A stretch of 64,000 bases of DNA from Paenibacillus daejeonensis DSM 15491 (GTDB taxonomy: Bacteria > Bacillota > Bacilli > Paenibacillales > Paenibacillaceae). The notes beneath the pieces were generated by a model. It searched no databases, had not been told where the DNA came from, and saw only the letters and a list, made by a program, of their open reading frames with translations. Positions 35,325 to 45,017 of the stretch are shown here, piece after piece (the first letter of the stretch is position 1; every line of letters starts with the position of its first letter). A program made the translations under genes and the position numbers. The stretch spans positions 223,029 to 287,028 of the forward strand of contig NZ_KB899662.1 in the NCBI RefSeq assembly GCF_000378385.1, read 5' to 3'.

Positions 35325-37340
35325 CTACAGCAGCGCCTTGACTTTGCTGACCACATTCTCCACGGTGAAGCCATACTCTTTGATGACGCGGTCGCCAGGA
35401 GCGGATGCGCCAAACGTAGAGATGCCCAGAATATCGCCTTCGTCGCCGACATAACGCTCCCAACCAAATGGCGAAGCCATCTCGATTGCCAGGCGTGCCT
35501 TCACGTCAGGCAGCAGAACGGACTGGCGGTATTCCTTGGATTGTTGGTCGAACAGATCCCAGCTCGGCATGCTGATGACACGTACCTGGATTCCCTCTTC
35601 TGCCAGCGCCTTTTGAGCGGCAACTGCGAGTTGAACCTCGGAACCGGTAGCGATCAGCTGAGCTTGCGCCTGACCTTGCTCCTTGGAGACAACGTATGCA
35701 CCGCGCGCGATGCCTTCACGAGCTTGCTCTGCCGTACCTTCCAGAATCGGCAGGTTTTGACGCGTCAGTACGAGTGCTACAGGCTTGCCAGTATTGGCAA
35801 CCGCGTATGCCCATGCTGCGGAAGTTTCATTGGCATCTGCTGGACGCAGAACGGTCAGCTCCGGAATGACACGAAGCGATGCAAGCTGCTCGATCGGCTC
35901 ATGCGTCGGGCCGTCTTCACCCACAGCGATACTGTCATGTGTCAGAACATAAACAACTGGCAGTTTTTGAATGGCTGCCAGACGCACAGCTGGACGAAGA
36001 TAATCAGTGAAGACGAAGAACGTACCACCGTACACCTTCAGTCCGCCATGCAGCATAATGCCGTTCATCGCTGCGGCCATACCAAATTCACGTACGCCAA
36101 AGTAGATGTTGCGTCCATCATACTGGCCTGCTTTGAAGACCGGCAAGCCCTTAAGGTGAGTCATTGTGGAGCTCTCCAGGTCAGCAGAGCCGCCTACAAT
36201 GCTAGGAACTTTGGCTGCCAATGCGTTAAGCGCATTGCCACCAGCAACGCGTGTCGAGACCGCTTTGTCCTCTGGTGTGTAAGTAGGCAGTTCACTGTCC
36301 CAACCTTCAGGCAGTTCACCAGCGATAGCTTGCTCAAGCTGCGCCGCCAGCTCAGGATGAGCTTCTTTGTAGGATGCAAGCAACTTGTCCCATGCTTGGT
36401 TGGCTTCTTCGCCGCGTTTTTTGACGTCTGCAAAATGACCACGTACTTCTTCCGATACGTAGAAGTCTTCTTCTGCCGTCCATTTGTAATATTCTTTGGT
36501 GAGCTTAGTTTCGTCCGGTCCCAGCGGGGAACCATGTGGTCCAGCATGACCGCCTTTGCCGCCTTTATTCGGGCTACCGTAACCGATGACCGTTTTCACT
36601 TCGATCAGCGTAGGCTTGCCAGTCTCAGCTTGCGCTTCAGCGATTGCTTTCTCGAGTGCTGGCAGATCGTTGCCGTCCTCAACGCGAAGCACTTGCCAGC
36701 CGTACGCTTCAAAGCGCTGCTGTGCGTTCTCGGAGAAGGAGAGGTTCAACTCACCGTCAAGCGAGATATCATTCGAATCATAGAGCACGATCAGCTTGCC
36801 AAGCTTGAGATGGCCAGCGAGCGATGCAGCTTCACTGGAGATTCCCTCCATCAGGTCGCCGTCGCCACAGATTACATATGTGAAGTGGTTAACAATGTCG
36901 AAGTTTTCTTTATTGTAGGTAGCAGCCAGTTGGGCTTCTGCCATGGCCATGCCGACCGACATACCCAGACCTTGTCCAAGCGGTCCAGTCGTAGCATCTA
37001 CACCAGCAGTGTGGCCCCATTCCGGATGCCCCGGTGTTTTGGAATCCCATTGGCGGAAGTTCTTCAGCTCTTCCAGCGGCAGATCATATCCGGACAGGTG
37101 AAGCAGGCTGTACAACAGCATGGAGCCGTGACCTGCGGACAAAACGAAGCGGTCGCGGTTCAGCCACGTCGGATTCGACGGGTTGTGGTTCATGTTTTTG
37201 GCAAACAATTGATACCCCATCGGAGCGGCACCCATAGGCATGCCCGGATGGCCGGACTTTGCTTTCTCGATCGCGTCGATGGCTAGTGTCCGGATCGTAT
37301 CGATCGAGAGCTGATCGATAGATTTTTGAATAACTGTCAT
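35325..37340 (-). CDS. tkt: Transketolase
   Basis: 671 residues from the ATG 9 nt after GGGAGG; 11 upstream codons are open but unlikely to be translated. The thiamine-diphosphate site is clear: [13 protein letters not shown], then [20 protein letters not shown] (GDG...E) near residue 155. The pyrimidine domain has [14 protein letters not shown] and the transketolase motif [20 protein letters not shown]; the C-terminal domain ends VKALL. It transfers two-carbon units in the non-oxidative pentose phosphate pathway. No Calvin-cycle or plasmid context is present. Confidence 0.97.
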   Translation of the reverse strand: MTVIQKSIDQLSIDTIRTLAIDAIEKAKSGHPGMPMGAAPMGYQLFAKNMNHNPSNPTWLNRDRFVLSAGHGSMLLYSLLHLSGYDLPLEELKNFRQWDSKTPGHPEWGHTAGVDATTGPLGQGLGMSVGMAMAEAQLAATYNKENFDIVNHFTYVICGDGDLMEGISSEAASLAGHLKLGKLIVLYDSNDISLDGELNLSFSENAQQRFEAYGWQVLRVEDGNDLPALEKAIAEAQAETGKPTLIEVKTVIGYGSPNKGGKGGHAGPHGSPLGPDETKLTKEYYKWTAEEDFYVSEEVRGHFADVKKRGEEANQAWDKLLASYKEAHPELAAQLEQAIAGELPEGWDSELPTYTPEDKAVSTRVAGGNALNALAAKVPSIVGGSADLESSTMTHLKGLPVFKAGQYDGRNIYFGVREFGMAAAMNGIMLHGGLKVYGGTFFVFTDYLRPAVRLAAIQKLPVVYVLTHDSIAVGEDGPTHEPIEQLASLRVIPELTVLRPADANETSAAWAYAVANTGKPVALVLTRQNLPILEGTAEQAREGIARGAYVVSKEQGQAQAQLIATGSEVQLAVAAQKALAEEGIQVRVISMPSWDLFDQQSKEYRQSVLLPDVKARLAIEMASPFGWERYVGDEGDILGISTFGASAPGDRVIKEYGFTVENVVSKVKALL

Positions 37341-37605
37341 GTTTGTATTTCCTCCCATACCTGTTCTGATCATGCGTTTTATCTTATCTCTATCTCTGGT
37401 TTTGCGAGAGTGTTCTCCGCAATGGCTATGAAATATTGTACCATTTGCGCCCTCGCTTTTCCATACCCAAGTGAGCCGACCCGGTAAGGGGATTCGAGCG
37501 CAGCAGACAAATGAGCTATGTAATCGTCAATAATCGCTTGATTTTACCTCACCGAGATATTATTCCCAGCATGCACTAGAACCATCACAGCTTCTAATAC
37601 ATAAG

Positions 37606-37643
37606 AAAAAGCCGCAGGATCTGGAGGCTCCAGTTCCTGCGGC
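37606..37643 (-). terminator. Terminator after purU
   Basis: GCCGCAGGA and TTCCTGCGGC pair around CTGGAG-g-CTCCAG; on the minus strand a CTTTTTCTT run follows. This is a convincing intrinsic terminator 14 bp past the purU stop. Confidence 0.88.
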
Positions 37644-37656
37644 CTGAGTGAGACGC

Positions 37657-38559
37657 TTAATTGAACACAACTGTTTTATTGCCGTGCACGAGGATACGAT
37701 CCTCAATATGCCATTTGACGGCTCTCGCCAGTACCGTACGCTCGATGGTTCGGCCGATCCGCTTCAGATCGTCGACATTGTCGCGATGGCTGACCCGTTG
37801 AATATCCTGCTCAATGATCGGTCCGCCATCCAATTCCTCCGTGACGAAGTGAGCTGTGGCGCCGATGATTTTAACCCCGCGCGTGTACGCCTGAGCATAC
37901 GGCTTGCCGCCTACAAACGCCGGCAGGAAGGAATGGTGAATGTTAATAATCCGGTTTGGATAATGCTCAATGAACTTCGGCGTGATGATCTGCATATAGC
38001 GGGCCAACACGATGACATCGACCTTGTCGGCTACCAGCTCCAGCTGTTTCTTCTCAGCCTCTTCCTTGGTATTGGCAGTTACCGGTACATGGTAGAACGG
38101 GATGCCAAAAGGCTCAACGATCCCTTTCATATCCGGATGATTGCTGATGACCATAGAAATCTCGGCATCCAGGTCCCCCGCCTGCCACTGCCAGAGCAGC
38201 TCCAGCAGACAGTGATCCTCTTTGGATACAAAGATTGCCAGACGCTTCTTGCGACTTGCACGGAAAGTGGACCATTTCATCTGGAAACGGTCAGCGATTC
38301 GGCCAAAATCCTCTTGCAGCACAGGCAGCTGCTTATCTAGGTCAGCCAGATCGAACTCAAAGCGAATAAAGAACATGCCGCCTTCAGGATTCATCGTATA
38401 TTGGTCTGATTGCACGATATTTGCACCCTGCTCATGCAGGAAATGCGACACGGCTGCTACGATACCTGGACGGTCCGGGCACGAGATCAGCATCCGGGCG
38501 CGGTTGCGCTTGGCTGGATCTTCTTTGTAATTGGGCGTTTGATACGTATTTGCAGACAT
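37657..38559 (-). CDS. purU: Formyltetrahydrofolate deformylase
   Basis: 300 residues. N-terminal ACT domain (RARMLISCPDRPGIVAAVSHFL) followed by a formyltransferase-like hydrolase domain with NIHHSFLPAFVGGKPY and GATAHFVTEELDGGPII. It hydrolyses 10-formyl-THF to THF and formate, balancing one-carbon pools. Length and motifs match the family. It is a single-gene unit with its own terminator, read toward tkt across about 310 bp. Confidence 0.95.
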   Translation of the reverse strand: MSANTYQTPNYKEDPAKRNRARMLISCPDRPGIVAAVSHFLHEQGANIVQSDQYTMNPEGGMFFIRFEFDLADLDKQLPVLQEDFGRIADRFQMKWSTFRASRKKRLAIFVSKEDHCLLELLWQWQAGDLDAEISMVISNHPDMKGIVEPFGIPFYHVPVTANTKEEAEKKQLELVADKVDVIVLARYMQIITPKFIEHYPNRIINIHHSFLPAFVGGKPYAQAYTRGVKIIGATAHFVTEELDGGPIIEQDIQRVSHRDNVDDLKRIGRTIERTVLARAVKWHIEDRILVHGNKTVVFN

Positions 38560-38604
38560 AACTCTATCTTCCTTCCATTGTTCTCAAGTACTGAGTTAGT
38601 ATAA

Positions 38605-39732
38605 TCAAGCATTCACCAATACGGATTTACCGGCAAACCATGCCGTGAGCCTCTGGTTAATCGCCTCTTCGCTCAAATCGGGCAGTACATCGTTCTCCAC
38701 AACGAGGTCGTACAGCCGTTCCATCGGCTCTCGGGGATCGGCTTTTTTGGCTTTGGCATCGTTTTTGAGCGTATCCCAGCTATTGATGACATAACTGCGC
38801 GGATCAATGCCTTCTTTTTCGAAGAAATGATGCAATCGCTCGACATGCCCCAGGAACTCATCGCCGAACCGCTCCTGCACATTGCCCCGCAGCAAGGCAA
38901 TCTCTGCTTCATACATTGGACGTTGGGTCTTGGCCTCTTTGCCGATCCATGGCGTTTCCAGAATAAACGGACGTCCGGCGAGCAGCTCGTGATGTACGAT
39001 AGCATGCAGCGCCTCATGACCCAGCCATCCCGCGCCGATAGGAGCATGACGGTCTTTGCCGGCGCCTCTCGGATTTTTCGTATCGTTCACATGAACGACC
39101 GCTACACGGTTTAACCCCACAAGATCATCAAATTGCTTCAGTACGCCGTCCAGATCGTGAATGAGATCATAGCCGGAATCATGCATATGGCAGGTATCCA
39201 TGCATACGGTAAGCCGGTCGTTCTGGTCCACTTTCTCGATAATTCGGGCTAGCTCCTCGAAGCTCCGACCTACCTCTGTGCCCTTCCCGGCCATGGTCTC
39301 CAGCGCGATATTGACGTCGGTTTCCTTGGTGCCATTCAGCACCTCGTTCAGCCCTTCGGCAATCCGGTTAATTCCGTAATCGACATCCTTGTCTGTGTAT
39401 GCACCGGGATGAAGGACAATATTGCGAACGCCGATATGATGCGTGCGGCGCATCTCTTCCTGCAGAAAATCTACCGCCAGCTTGTATGTCGCATCCTTGT
39501 ATGAGCCAAGATTAATAATATAAGGGGCATGGACTACAATTTCTTCGATCCCGCTCGCTTGCATCGCTTCCTTGCCTTCATTAATATATAATTCATCCAT
39601 CGGCTTGCGCCGCGTGTTTTGAGGTGCACCGGTATAAATCATAAAAGAGCTTGAGCCGTAGGTAGCCGCCTCTTGCGCAGCGGTTAACAGCCCCTTGCTT
39701 GAAAATGAGACGTGCGAGCCAATCTTCAACAT
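38605..39732 (-). CDS. nfo: Endonuclease IV (AP endonuclease) with C-terminal extension
   Basis: 375 residues; residues 1 to about 290 form the TIM-barrel AP endonuclease: KIGSHVSFSSKG, VVHAPYIINLGS, VLHPGAYTDKD, ALETMAGKGTEVG, VCMDTCHMHDSGYD, HVNDTKNPRGAGKDRHAPIG and PFILETPW carry the expected zinc ligands. It cuts DNA at abasic sites. The family is usually 280-300 residues, so the last 80 or so (LLRGNVQERFG to the end, rich in charged residues) are an added helical tail of unknown use. It is divergent from the DUF2621 gene. Confidence 0.92.
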   Translation of the reverse strand: MLKIGSHVSFSSKGLLTAAQEAATYGSSSFMIYTGAPQNTRRKPMDELYINEGKEAMQASGIEEIVVHAPYIINLGSYKDATYKLAVDFLQEEMRRTHHIGVRNIVLHPGAYTDKDVDYGINRIAEGLNEVLNGTKETDVNIALETMAGKGTEVGRSFEELARIIEKVDQNDRLTVCMDTCHMHDSGYDLIHDLDGVLKQFDDLVGLNRVAVVHVNDTKNPRGAGKDRHAPIGAGWLGHEALHAIVHHELLAGRPFILETPWIGKEAKTQRPMYEAEIALLRGNVQERFGDEFLGHVERLHHFFEKEGIDPRSYVINSWDTLKNDAKAKKADPREPMERLYDLVVENDVLPDLSEEAINQRLTAWFAGKSVLVNA

Positions 39733-39783
39733 GGCTTATCTTGCTCCCTTCCTCTTTCGATTCATCTTATTTTACAGGGAATA

Positions 39784-39812
39784 TCGAAATAAATCTAGGA
39801 ATACGGTATAAT
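39784..39812 (+). promoter_or_regulatory. Probable sigma-A promoter for the DUF2621 gene
   Basis: TCGAAA (39784) and TATAAT (39807) are spaced 17 bp apart, 22 bp before the ATG. The -35 matches TTGACA in 4 of 6 positions. Confidence 0.45.
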
Positions 39813-39833
39813 TACTAGTGAGGTGATTGGAAG

Positions 39834-40289
39834 ATGCCTAGCGCACCCGACGGGTTTATGTATTTTATCGTGTTCTGGGGCGTCGTCATGGTCGTTTTTA
39901 TGGCAATTGGCGGCTTTTTTATGTTTCGCAAATTTTTGAAGGTACTGCCCAAGCAGGATGGAAAATCCAAGCTGGACTGGCAGAATTACTGGGTAGAGCG
40001 CAGCCGTCCGATGTGGACCGAGGAATCCAAGCAGTTCTTGGATCAGCTGGCTTCGCCTGTGCCGACCCCTTTCCGGGACATCGCCAAGCATTCAATTGCT
40101 GCGCGCATCGGCCAAGTTGCGATTGAGAGTGGAGCTAACGAGGTTACCAGGGATCATTGCATTGAAGGTTATATCCTGGCCACACCGCCCCGCGATTACC
40201 GCAGCCTGATTTCCTTTCTAAAAAAACAAAACATTGATTATTCCCCATACGAGCATTTGCTTCAGACATCCAAGACCTCGTCCTCTTAA
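39834..40289 (+). CDS. DUF2621-family membrane protein (YneK-like)
   Basis: 151 residues, ATG after GAGGTGATT. One N-terminal membrane helix (about 8-30), then a soluble region with DWQNYWVERSRPMWT and a C-terminal part GYILATPPRDYRSLISFLKK. This pattern is that of the DUF2621 family found in spore-forming Bacillota; its role is not established. The C-terminus lies in the cytoplasm if the positive-inside rule holds. A terminator overlaps its stop codon. Confidence 0.78.
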   Translation: MPSAPDGFMYFIVFWGVVMVVFMAIGGFFMFRKFLKVLPKQDGKSKLDWQNYWVERSRPMWTEESKQFLDQLASPVPTPFRDIAKHSIAARIGQVAIESGANEVTRDHCIEGYILATPPRDYRSLISFLKKQNIDYSPYEHLLQTSKTSSS

Positions 40290-40311
40290 GTAGCGGACGG
40301 GGTTTGTTTTT
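40272..40311 (+). terminator. Terminator overlapping the DUF2621 stop codon
   Basis: AGACCTCGTCC pairs with GGACGGGGTTT and is followed by GTTTTTG. The left arm is inside the last codons of the gene. Confidence 0.8.
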
Positions 40312-40410
40312 GCTCGGAGTTTGACGGCTTTGTGTCAGGTACACTCGTTACGATTGAGCCGCGAGCTCCAAGGGTAATGATTCGTTAAACCATCAGGAGG
40401 TGCATGCATT

Positions 40411-40899
40411 ATGAACAACAAGAAATCCTATGTACATAGCCCGAAGCTGGTATTGATCGTGGCTTTGATGCTTATCATGGCGATCACAGCAGCTTGTGGC
40501 AATAACAACAATGCCAACAACACGCCAACCGATCCGGGGACCAATACTCCGGCGCCGGCGCCAGAGCCAGACAACACAGAGACGGACCCCGAGCCGGAGC
40601 CTGCTCCGGAAGAACCAGCTGAGACGGAGACGCCACCAGCGGGCGAGGGCAATGATTCAAACGAACCAGCGGCAATGATGGATGAAGGTCGGTTTGTGGG
40701 CATCATGGACACGCACTCCATTGAGATTGAAACCGCAGATGGCCCGACTGCCTTTCAATATGAAGAAGCAATGACCGAGACGATCAATAACATTGAACCG
40801 GACGCACAAGTCCAATTCGAATATGTAGAGGAAACCCAAGATGTAGATGGGGAGCAAGTTACGCAGCTCTGGCTGGTCTCCATTGAAGAGGTACAATAA
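40411..40899 (+). CDS. Small lipoprotein with Pro/Glu-rich linker
   Basis: 162 residues, ATG about 10 nt after AGGAGG. The signal sequence ends in ITAAC (lipobox) at about residue 29, then a low-complexity Asn/Pro/Thr/Glu linker (to about residue 85) and a small compact domain of about 75 residues (GRFVGIMDTHSIEIET... to the end) that looks like a beta barrel. It should be anchored outside the membrane. No known function was recognised. It precedes the epimerase gene by 19 bp and could be co-transcribed with it. Confidence 0.75.
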   Translation: MNNKKSYVHSPKLVLIVALMLIMAITAACGNNNNANNTPTDPGTNTPAPAPEPDNTETDPEPEPAPEEPAETETPPAGEGNDSNEPAAMMDEGRFVGIMDTHSIEIETADGPTAFQYEEAMTETINNIEPDAQVQFEYVEETQDVDGEQVTQLWLVSIEEVQ

Positions 40900-40918
40900 C
40901 GGGTAAAGGGTGAAGGCG

Positions 40919-41815
40919 ATGCGGATAGCGGTAACGGGAGGGAGCGGTTTTGTCGGCGGTGCGCTGGTCGACAGCCTGCTGGATCGTGGAGATGAAGTCT
41001 GGATTATTACACGTTCCAAAGACAGCGTCAAAAAGCAGCGGAGCGGCCTCCAAGTTGTGACGTGGGATGAGCTGGACCAAGAGCCGAACAAGCTGGCAGG
41101 CGTGGACGCCATTGTCAACCTGGCCGGTGAATCCATTAACCAGCGCTGGACAGACAAAGCCAAGGAACGAATCCTGCAATCGCGACTGAAAGCAGCGGAT
41201 CGCATCGCCAAGTTCGCTGGTAGTCTGGAGCAGCGTCCTGCCGTTGTCATTAATGCATCTGGGGTATCCTATTATGGCACATCGGAGACTGAGACCTTCG
41301 ACGAGACGAGCGAGCAAAGGATAATGGACTTCCTCAGCGAAGTAGTTGACAAATGGGAGGCAGCCGCAGATGAGATTCCGACAGACCGTCTGGTCAAGCT
41401 GCGGGTCAGCCTGGTGCTGGGTCGGGATGGCGGAGCGTTCCCGCTGATGGCCCTGCCCTATCGCTTGTTTGGCGGAGGGCGGGTCGGAAGCGGCAAGCAG
41501 TGGGTGTCCTGGATCCACATGGAGGACATGGTGCGCTTGATTCTGTTCTGCCTCGACAACGACTCGGTTTCCGGTCCCATCAATGCGAGCAGCCCTGATC
41601 CCGTCACCAACGACCAGTTCGGCCGGGCCATCGGCCGGGCCATGGGACGTCCCCACTGGTTCCCGGTGCCTGCCGTGCTCATGAAGACGCTGCTCGGCGA
41701 GCTGTCCGTCCTGCTACTCGAAGGTCAACGCGTTCTACCACGTAAGGCACAAGAGCATGGCTTCGAGTTCCGTTATGCGACTGTAGATCAGGCGATGAAG
41801 GAATTGGTCGGATAA
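40919..41815 (+). CDS. TIGR01777-family NAD-dependent epimerase/dehydratase-like protein
   Basis: 298 residues from the ATG after AAAGGGTGAAGGCG; a GTG three codons upstream is possible. The Rossmann start MRIAVTGGSGFVGGAL, the family motif NLAGESINQRWTDKAKERILQSR, the segment NASGVSYYG with the catalytic-type Tyr, and a C-terminal DUF1731 region (PAVLMKTLLGELSVLLLEGQ) identify the SDR39U1/YfhF-type family. The natural substrate is unknown. A clear terminator follows. Confidence 0.88.
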   Translation: MRIAVTGGSGFVGGALVDSLLDRGDEVWIITRSKDSVKKQRSGLQVVTWDELDQEPNKLAGVDAIVNLAGESINQRWTDKAKERILQSRLKAADRIAKFAGSLEQRPAVVINASGVSYYGTSETETFDETSEQRIMDFLSEVVDKWEAAADEIPTDRLVKLRVSLVLGRDGGAFPLMALPYRLFGGGRVGSGKQWVSWIHMEDMVRLILFCLDNDSVSGPINASSPDPVTNDQFGRAIGRAMGRPHWFPVPAVLMKTLLGELSVLLLEGQRVLPRKAQEHGFEFRYATVDQAMKELVG

Positions 41816-41833
41816 GAATTTACACTTCGTATC

Positions 41834-41876
41834 AAAACCCTCCCTTGAGTTTTCACAGAAAACTCGGAGGGTTTTC
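41834..41876. terminator. Bidirectional terminator between epimerase and FHA genes
   Basis: AAAACCCTCC / GGAGGGTTTT with an inner GAGTTTT / AAAACTC stem, followed by T-rich sequence on both strands. It ends both the plus-strand epimerase unit and the minus-strand Tad operon. Confidence 0.88.
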
Positions 41877-41894
41877 TTTCTGCAGTATACGATC

Positions 41895-43523
41895 TTATAC
41901 TTGCTGAAAAGTGTAGACCGCGCCATTTGCACCCGCCAGCTGGAGCTGGTCACCAGACTGAATGGTGTATTGTTTATAAGGTATCATGGACTCGCCATTA
42001 AGCAAGCTGCCGTTGCGGGATCCCAGATCCTTGACGGCGTAACCGGAGTTCTCTTTTAAAATTTCCAGATGGGAGCGGGACAATCCTGAACTGCTATCCA
42101 CGTAATGCGCATTCTCGCCGGAGCGGCCAATGACAAATCGTCCGTGTGATAAGGGTACGCGTTCGGAGCGACCATCCCACAGCCGTTCCAGATAAGCACC
42201 GTCAGGTCTGCCTGATTGTTTGGTGTCAGATGAACTTAACAATACGGTTTCCTCACTGCCAGGTGAAGGTGCAGCCGTAGGAGGAACCGGCGGAGGGTAC
42301 ACACTGGCATCTGGCATTTCCCAGGTAGCAGTTCCTACTGCAGCAGGCCTCACCGCCCCGGAGGGTACAGAACTTACTGCCAGTTCGCTTCCTTCCACCT
42401 GTTGGCGTTCCCAGCCCCCCCAGCGCCAGGCCGACTGCTCCTCTTCGTAGTCCTGGATGTCTTGACGGACAGCAGCTTCATCTTCTTCCGCCTCTTCTGA
42501 CTTGTCTGCACTCCGCCAGCCCCAGTACCCGGCAGCAGCTGCCAGCAAGGTTAGTCCTCCACACAGCAAAGCCCGCTGCATCGTAGGCGTATCCATGTAG
42601 CCATAACGCCATACGAGTGCGGAAGCTACGAAGACGATTGCACCTATCACAATGGTGCGCCTTGATTTCGAGCCCTCACCTTGTTCCTCTTCCACAACTT
42701 CAGGAGCCGGCAGATCAGCATCAGCATTAGTTGCTCCGACTGGAACCCCTCTTGGGGGATCAACTACCGCTGCTCCTTGCATGATTGGCGGAATTGGGGC
42801 TGCCACTTGCTGTTGTTTTTCCACCTCTCTGGAAAACGGAGCAGCATTGTACGGTTGTGAAACTGCCGGTCGATTCGGTCGAGATAATTGAGGTTGTACA
42901 GCCTGAGCCATCTCGGGGCTGGTATTCTGCCCTACAGGGGCCGCCTCCGGCTTGCCTGATAAAGCAATCAGTTCCAGCAACAGCTCGCGCAAATCGGTCC
43001 AGTCAGCGATATCATGTCCTAGCTCCCGCAGCATACGTTGCAGCCCGGCTCCATCTACTTGCTCGACATGGACCGTCCACCGCACCGCGAGCCCCGTCAA
43101 GCGCTCGCGTACTGGCAATGTTGGTTCCACGCGTAAGGGCATGTAAGCCAAGCCGATATCCTGCCAGGCATCTCCGACATACATATAATGCTCATGTAGC
43201 AAAATCGCTTCGCTGCGCAGCATATAATGCTTGCAGTCTTCGATGGCTTCCACAATGGCCAGTATCAATTGATAATACTGACGCATCGTGAACGTGCCCG
43301 TCTGAAGTCGCTGCGACAGCATCCGTTTTCCTGCCAGTGCATAGCGAAACGTAATATGTCCATCCAGGTCGTACCAGTCCATCTTCAGCAACCGAGGCAC
43401 CTCTGCTGCCTGGAGCATACTCAGCTCCAATTCATCCAGCTCCTCACGCACAATACCCTTCTCCCGGTCCAGCAGCATCTCATGCCCGCGCTGCATAGCA
43501 AAATCCATCCGGTATTGTTCCAT
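41895..43523 (-). CDS. FHA-domain protein with DUF6382-like N-terminus (Tad operon)
   Basis: 542 residues. The N-terminal about 170 residues (LDREKGIVREELDELELS, then YDLDGHITFRYAL) resemble the DUF6382 region found ahead of FHA domains in Bacillota Tad loci. A Pro/Ala-rich linker, two short membrane segments (about 290-335), an acidic stretch and a C-terminal FHA domain follow; the FHA core has RFVIGRSGENAHYV, LSRSHLEI and LGSRNGSLLNG, the expected phospho-Thr-binding residues. It is the last gene of the Tad operon and may link pilus assembly to Ser/Thr phosphorylation. No kinase gene is nearby. Confidence 0.8.
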   Translation of the reverse strand: MEQYRMDFAMQRGHEMLLDREKGIVREELDELELSMLQAAEVPRLLKMDWYDLDGHITFRYALAGKRMLSQRLQTGTFTMRQYYQLILAIVEAIEDCKHYMLRSEAILLHEHYMYVGDAWQDIGLAYMPLRVEPTLPVRERLTGLAVRWTVHVEQVDGAGLQRMLRELGHDIADWTDLRELLLELIALSGKPEAAPVGQNTSPEMAQAVQPQLSRPNRPAVSQPYNAAPFSREVEKQQQVAAPIPPIMQGAAVVDPPRGVPVGATNADADLPAPEVVEEEQGEGSKSRRTIVIGAIVFVASALVWRYGYMDTPTMQRALLCGGLTLLAAAAGYWGWRSADKSEEAEEDEAAVRQDIQDYEEEQSAWRWGGWERQQVEGSELAVSSVPSGAVRPAAVGTATWEMPDASVYPPPVPPTAAPSPGSEETVLLSSSDTKQSGRPDGAYLERLWDGRSERVPLSHGRFVIGRSGENAHYVDSSSGLSRSHLEILKENSGYAVKDLGSRNGSLLNGESMIPYKQYTIQSGDQLQLAGANGAVYTFQQV

Positions 43524-43544
43524 TACCTGTCTCCTCTCTTCTTG

Positions 43545-44048
43545 CTAGAATACGAAGCAAATTACAGCCGCCGGCGCTACGGCCAGCATGAACGGGAAGC
43601 GCAGTCGCTTCCGGTTGCTAACGTCATCGTCAGGCGCTTCGCCAGTGCTATTCATCAGCATCCAGCCCTGCAATACATTCAGACAGCGGTAAAAAAAAGG
43701 ACGGTACACCATTAGAATGACCAGTCCAATCAGCCCAGCCAACAAGATGGAGTAACACATCAGCTCCAGCACCGCCGCTGCGCCCATCCATGCCCCCAGC
43801 GCACCAAACAACTTCACATCACCAGCGCCGATTCCCCTCAAAAAGTATAGGATTAGCAAGGGCAGGAATCCTGCTGCCGTTCCGAGCAGTGCGGCTCCCA
43901 GACCGGACCAGCCAGAGACGATTCCATGAAACAGCCAGCCACAAATGCATGCAGTTAATGTCAAGCGATTGGGAATAATCATGGCCCTGACATCGCTTAT
44001 CAGAGCCATTCCCACAATCATCAGTGCTGCCATCCCTGTCATTGTCAA
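43545..44048 (-). CDS. Prepilin peptidase (A24A, CpaA/TadV type)
   Basis: 167 residues, all membrane helices. The two catalytic aspartates are visible in ISDVRAMIIPNRL (about residue 19) and in the GxGD motif GIGAGDVKLFG. It lacks the N-terminal methylation domain of PilD, as is normal for Tad peptidases. It should cleave the Flp pilin and the TadE-like proteins encoded next door. The start may be TTG at 44048, which suits the AGGGGG upstream, or ATG two codons later. Confidence 0.88.
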   Translation of the reverse strand: MTMTGMAALMIVGMALISDVRAMIIPNRLTLTACICGWLFHGIVSGWSGLGAALLGTAAGFLPLLILYFLRGIGAGDVKLFGALGAWMGAAAVLELMCYSILLAGLIGLVILMVYRPFFYRCLNVLQGWMLMNSTGEAPDDDVSNRKRLRFPFMLAVAPAAVICFVF

Positions 44049-44051
44049 TTT

Positions 44052-45017
44052 CTATGTGCCCCCTTCATTCAATGCCTGAGCCTTGACGACATCAAAATGC
44101 ATGCCGATGCGCGCACCGTCCGCCCCGGTTACCGTAAGCTCCCACGTTCCCGGCGTTGTGTTGCCTGACACATGCCACTCCCAGTCCACATATCCATTCT
44201 CGTCTGCCGTTGCCTCGCCCAGGTGCCTCGCCTTGCTGGAGCCGCTCTTATATTGCACGGCGAGCGCAACCGTTGCCCCTGGATCTGTACGTACCATTAG
44301 CCTGGCTTTCCGGCCCGGGCGCACAGGGTCAGGCTGAATCCCAATAATTTGAAGAAGTGAGGAGCCCTCATCTGCCATATTTCCAGAATCCGAAGGCAAG
44401 GCATCGGGAATCCACACACGCTCGGAGACACGCCCATGCAATTTCAAGGACCTCGGTGTAAAAGGTAAATTAAGCGGGTAGTCGTAAACGGCCACCAGCT
44501 CCAAATACGCTTCCTCTCGACCATGCAAGTCCGGCAGCTTCACACTCTCCACTCGCAGTCTCTCTACATCAAGCACGCTCTGTTCAGCCAGCCGATGCAG
44601 CAGCGGCTCGGCAACCCTGGAGGCGACGTAAGATGCCGCCATGTCCCCGGTTGCACTCCAATCACCGGTAATGGCTGACGTAATCAAGGTTCCGGCCGGC
44701 TCGGGAAGCCACCTGGCCAGTGCTTCAGCAGCGCGGCTCATATCTGCAAGTGGCAGCCGCTGCTGCTCGGGAGCAGGACGCTGCGGGAGCTTGTCCGCAG
44801 CCAGTAAGGCAGGATGTATATGCGCGGCAGTTTGCCGGACGACCTGCGATGCAGCATCATTCACAGCCATTTGTGCTGCTGCCAACTGCACCAAAAAGAT
44901 AAAAAACAGCAAAACAAACAAGATCAGCGGCAGCAGTAGGGCGGCCTCCAGCACAATGCCGCCGCTCTCTCCCTGCTCTTTACGAGTACGACCAGGCCAC
45001 AGTTTTCGTTGTTTCAT
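44052..45017 (-). CDS. TadE-like pseudopilin with extracellular domain
   Basis: 321 residues. The N-terminus has a short basic leader, then the cleavage-type sequence ESG-GIVLE with Glu at +5 and a hydrophobic helix (about 25-46), as in TadE/TadF minor pilins. The rest is extracellular: a helical region and a C-terminal Ig-like beta domain (about 235-315, with ARLMVRTDPGATVALAVQ). The start overlaps the end of the DUF5702-like gene by 38 bp, so the two are translationally coupled. Likely a minor pilin of the Tad machine. Confidence 0.75.
   Translation of the reverse strand: MKQRKLWPGRTRKEQGESGGIVLEAALLLPLILFVLLFFIFLVQLAAAQMAVNDAASQVVRQTAAHIHPALLAADKLPQRPAPEQQRLPLADMSRAAEALARWLPEPAGTLITSAITGDWSATGDMAASYVASRVAEPLLHRLAEQSVLDVERLRVESVKLPDLHGREEAYLELVAVYDYPLNLPFTPRSLKLHGRVSERVWIPDALPSDSGNMADEGSSLLQIIGIQPDPVRPGRKARLMVRTDPGATVALAVQYKSGSSKARHLGEATADENGYVDWEWHVSGNTTPGTWELTVTGADGARIGMHFDVVKAQALNEGGT

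Noticed and set aside
35541..37286. Long open frame (581 codons) opposite tkt
   Set aside because: Antisense shadow of a highly conserved gene, with no family resemblance or ribosome site. The same applies to the long frames opposite pgi, the M3 peptidase and purU.
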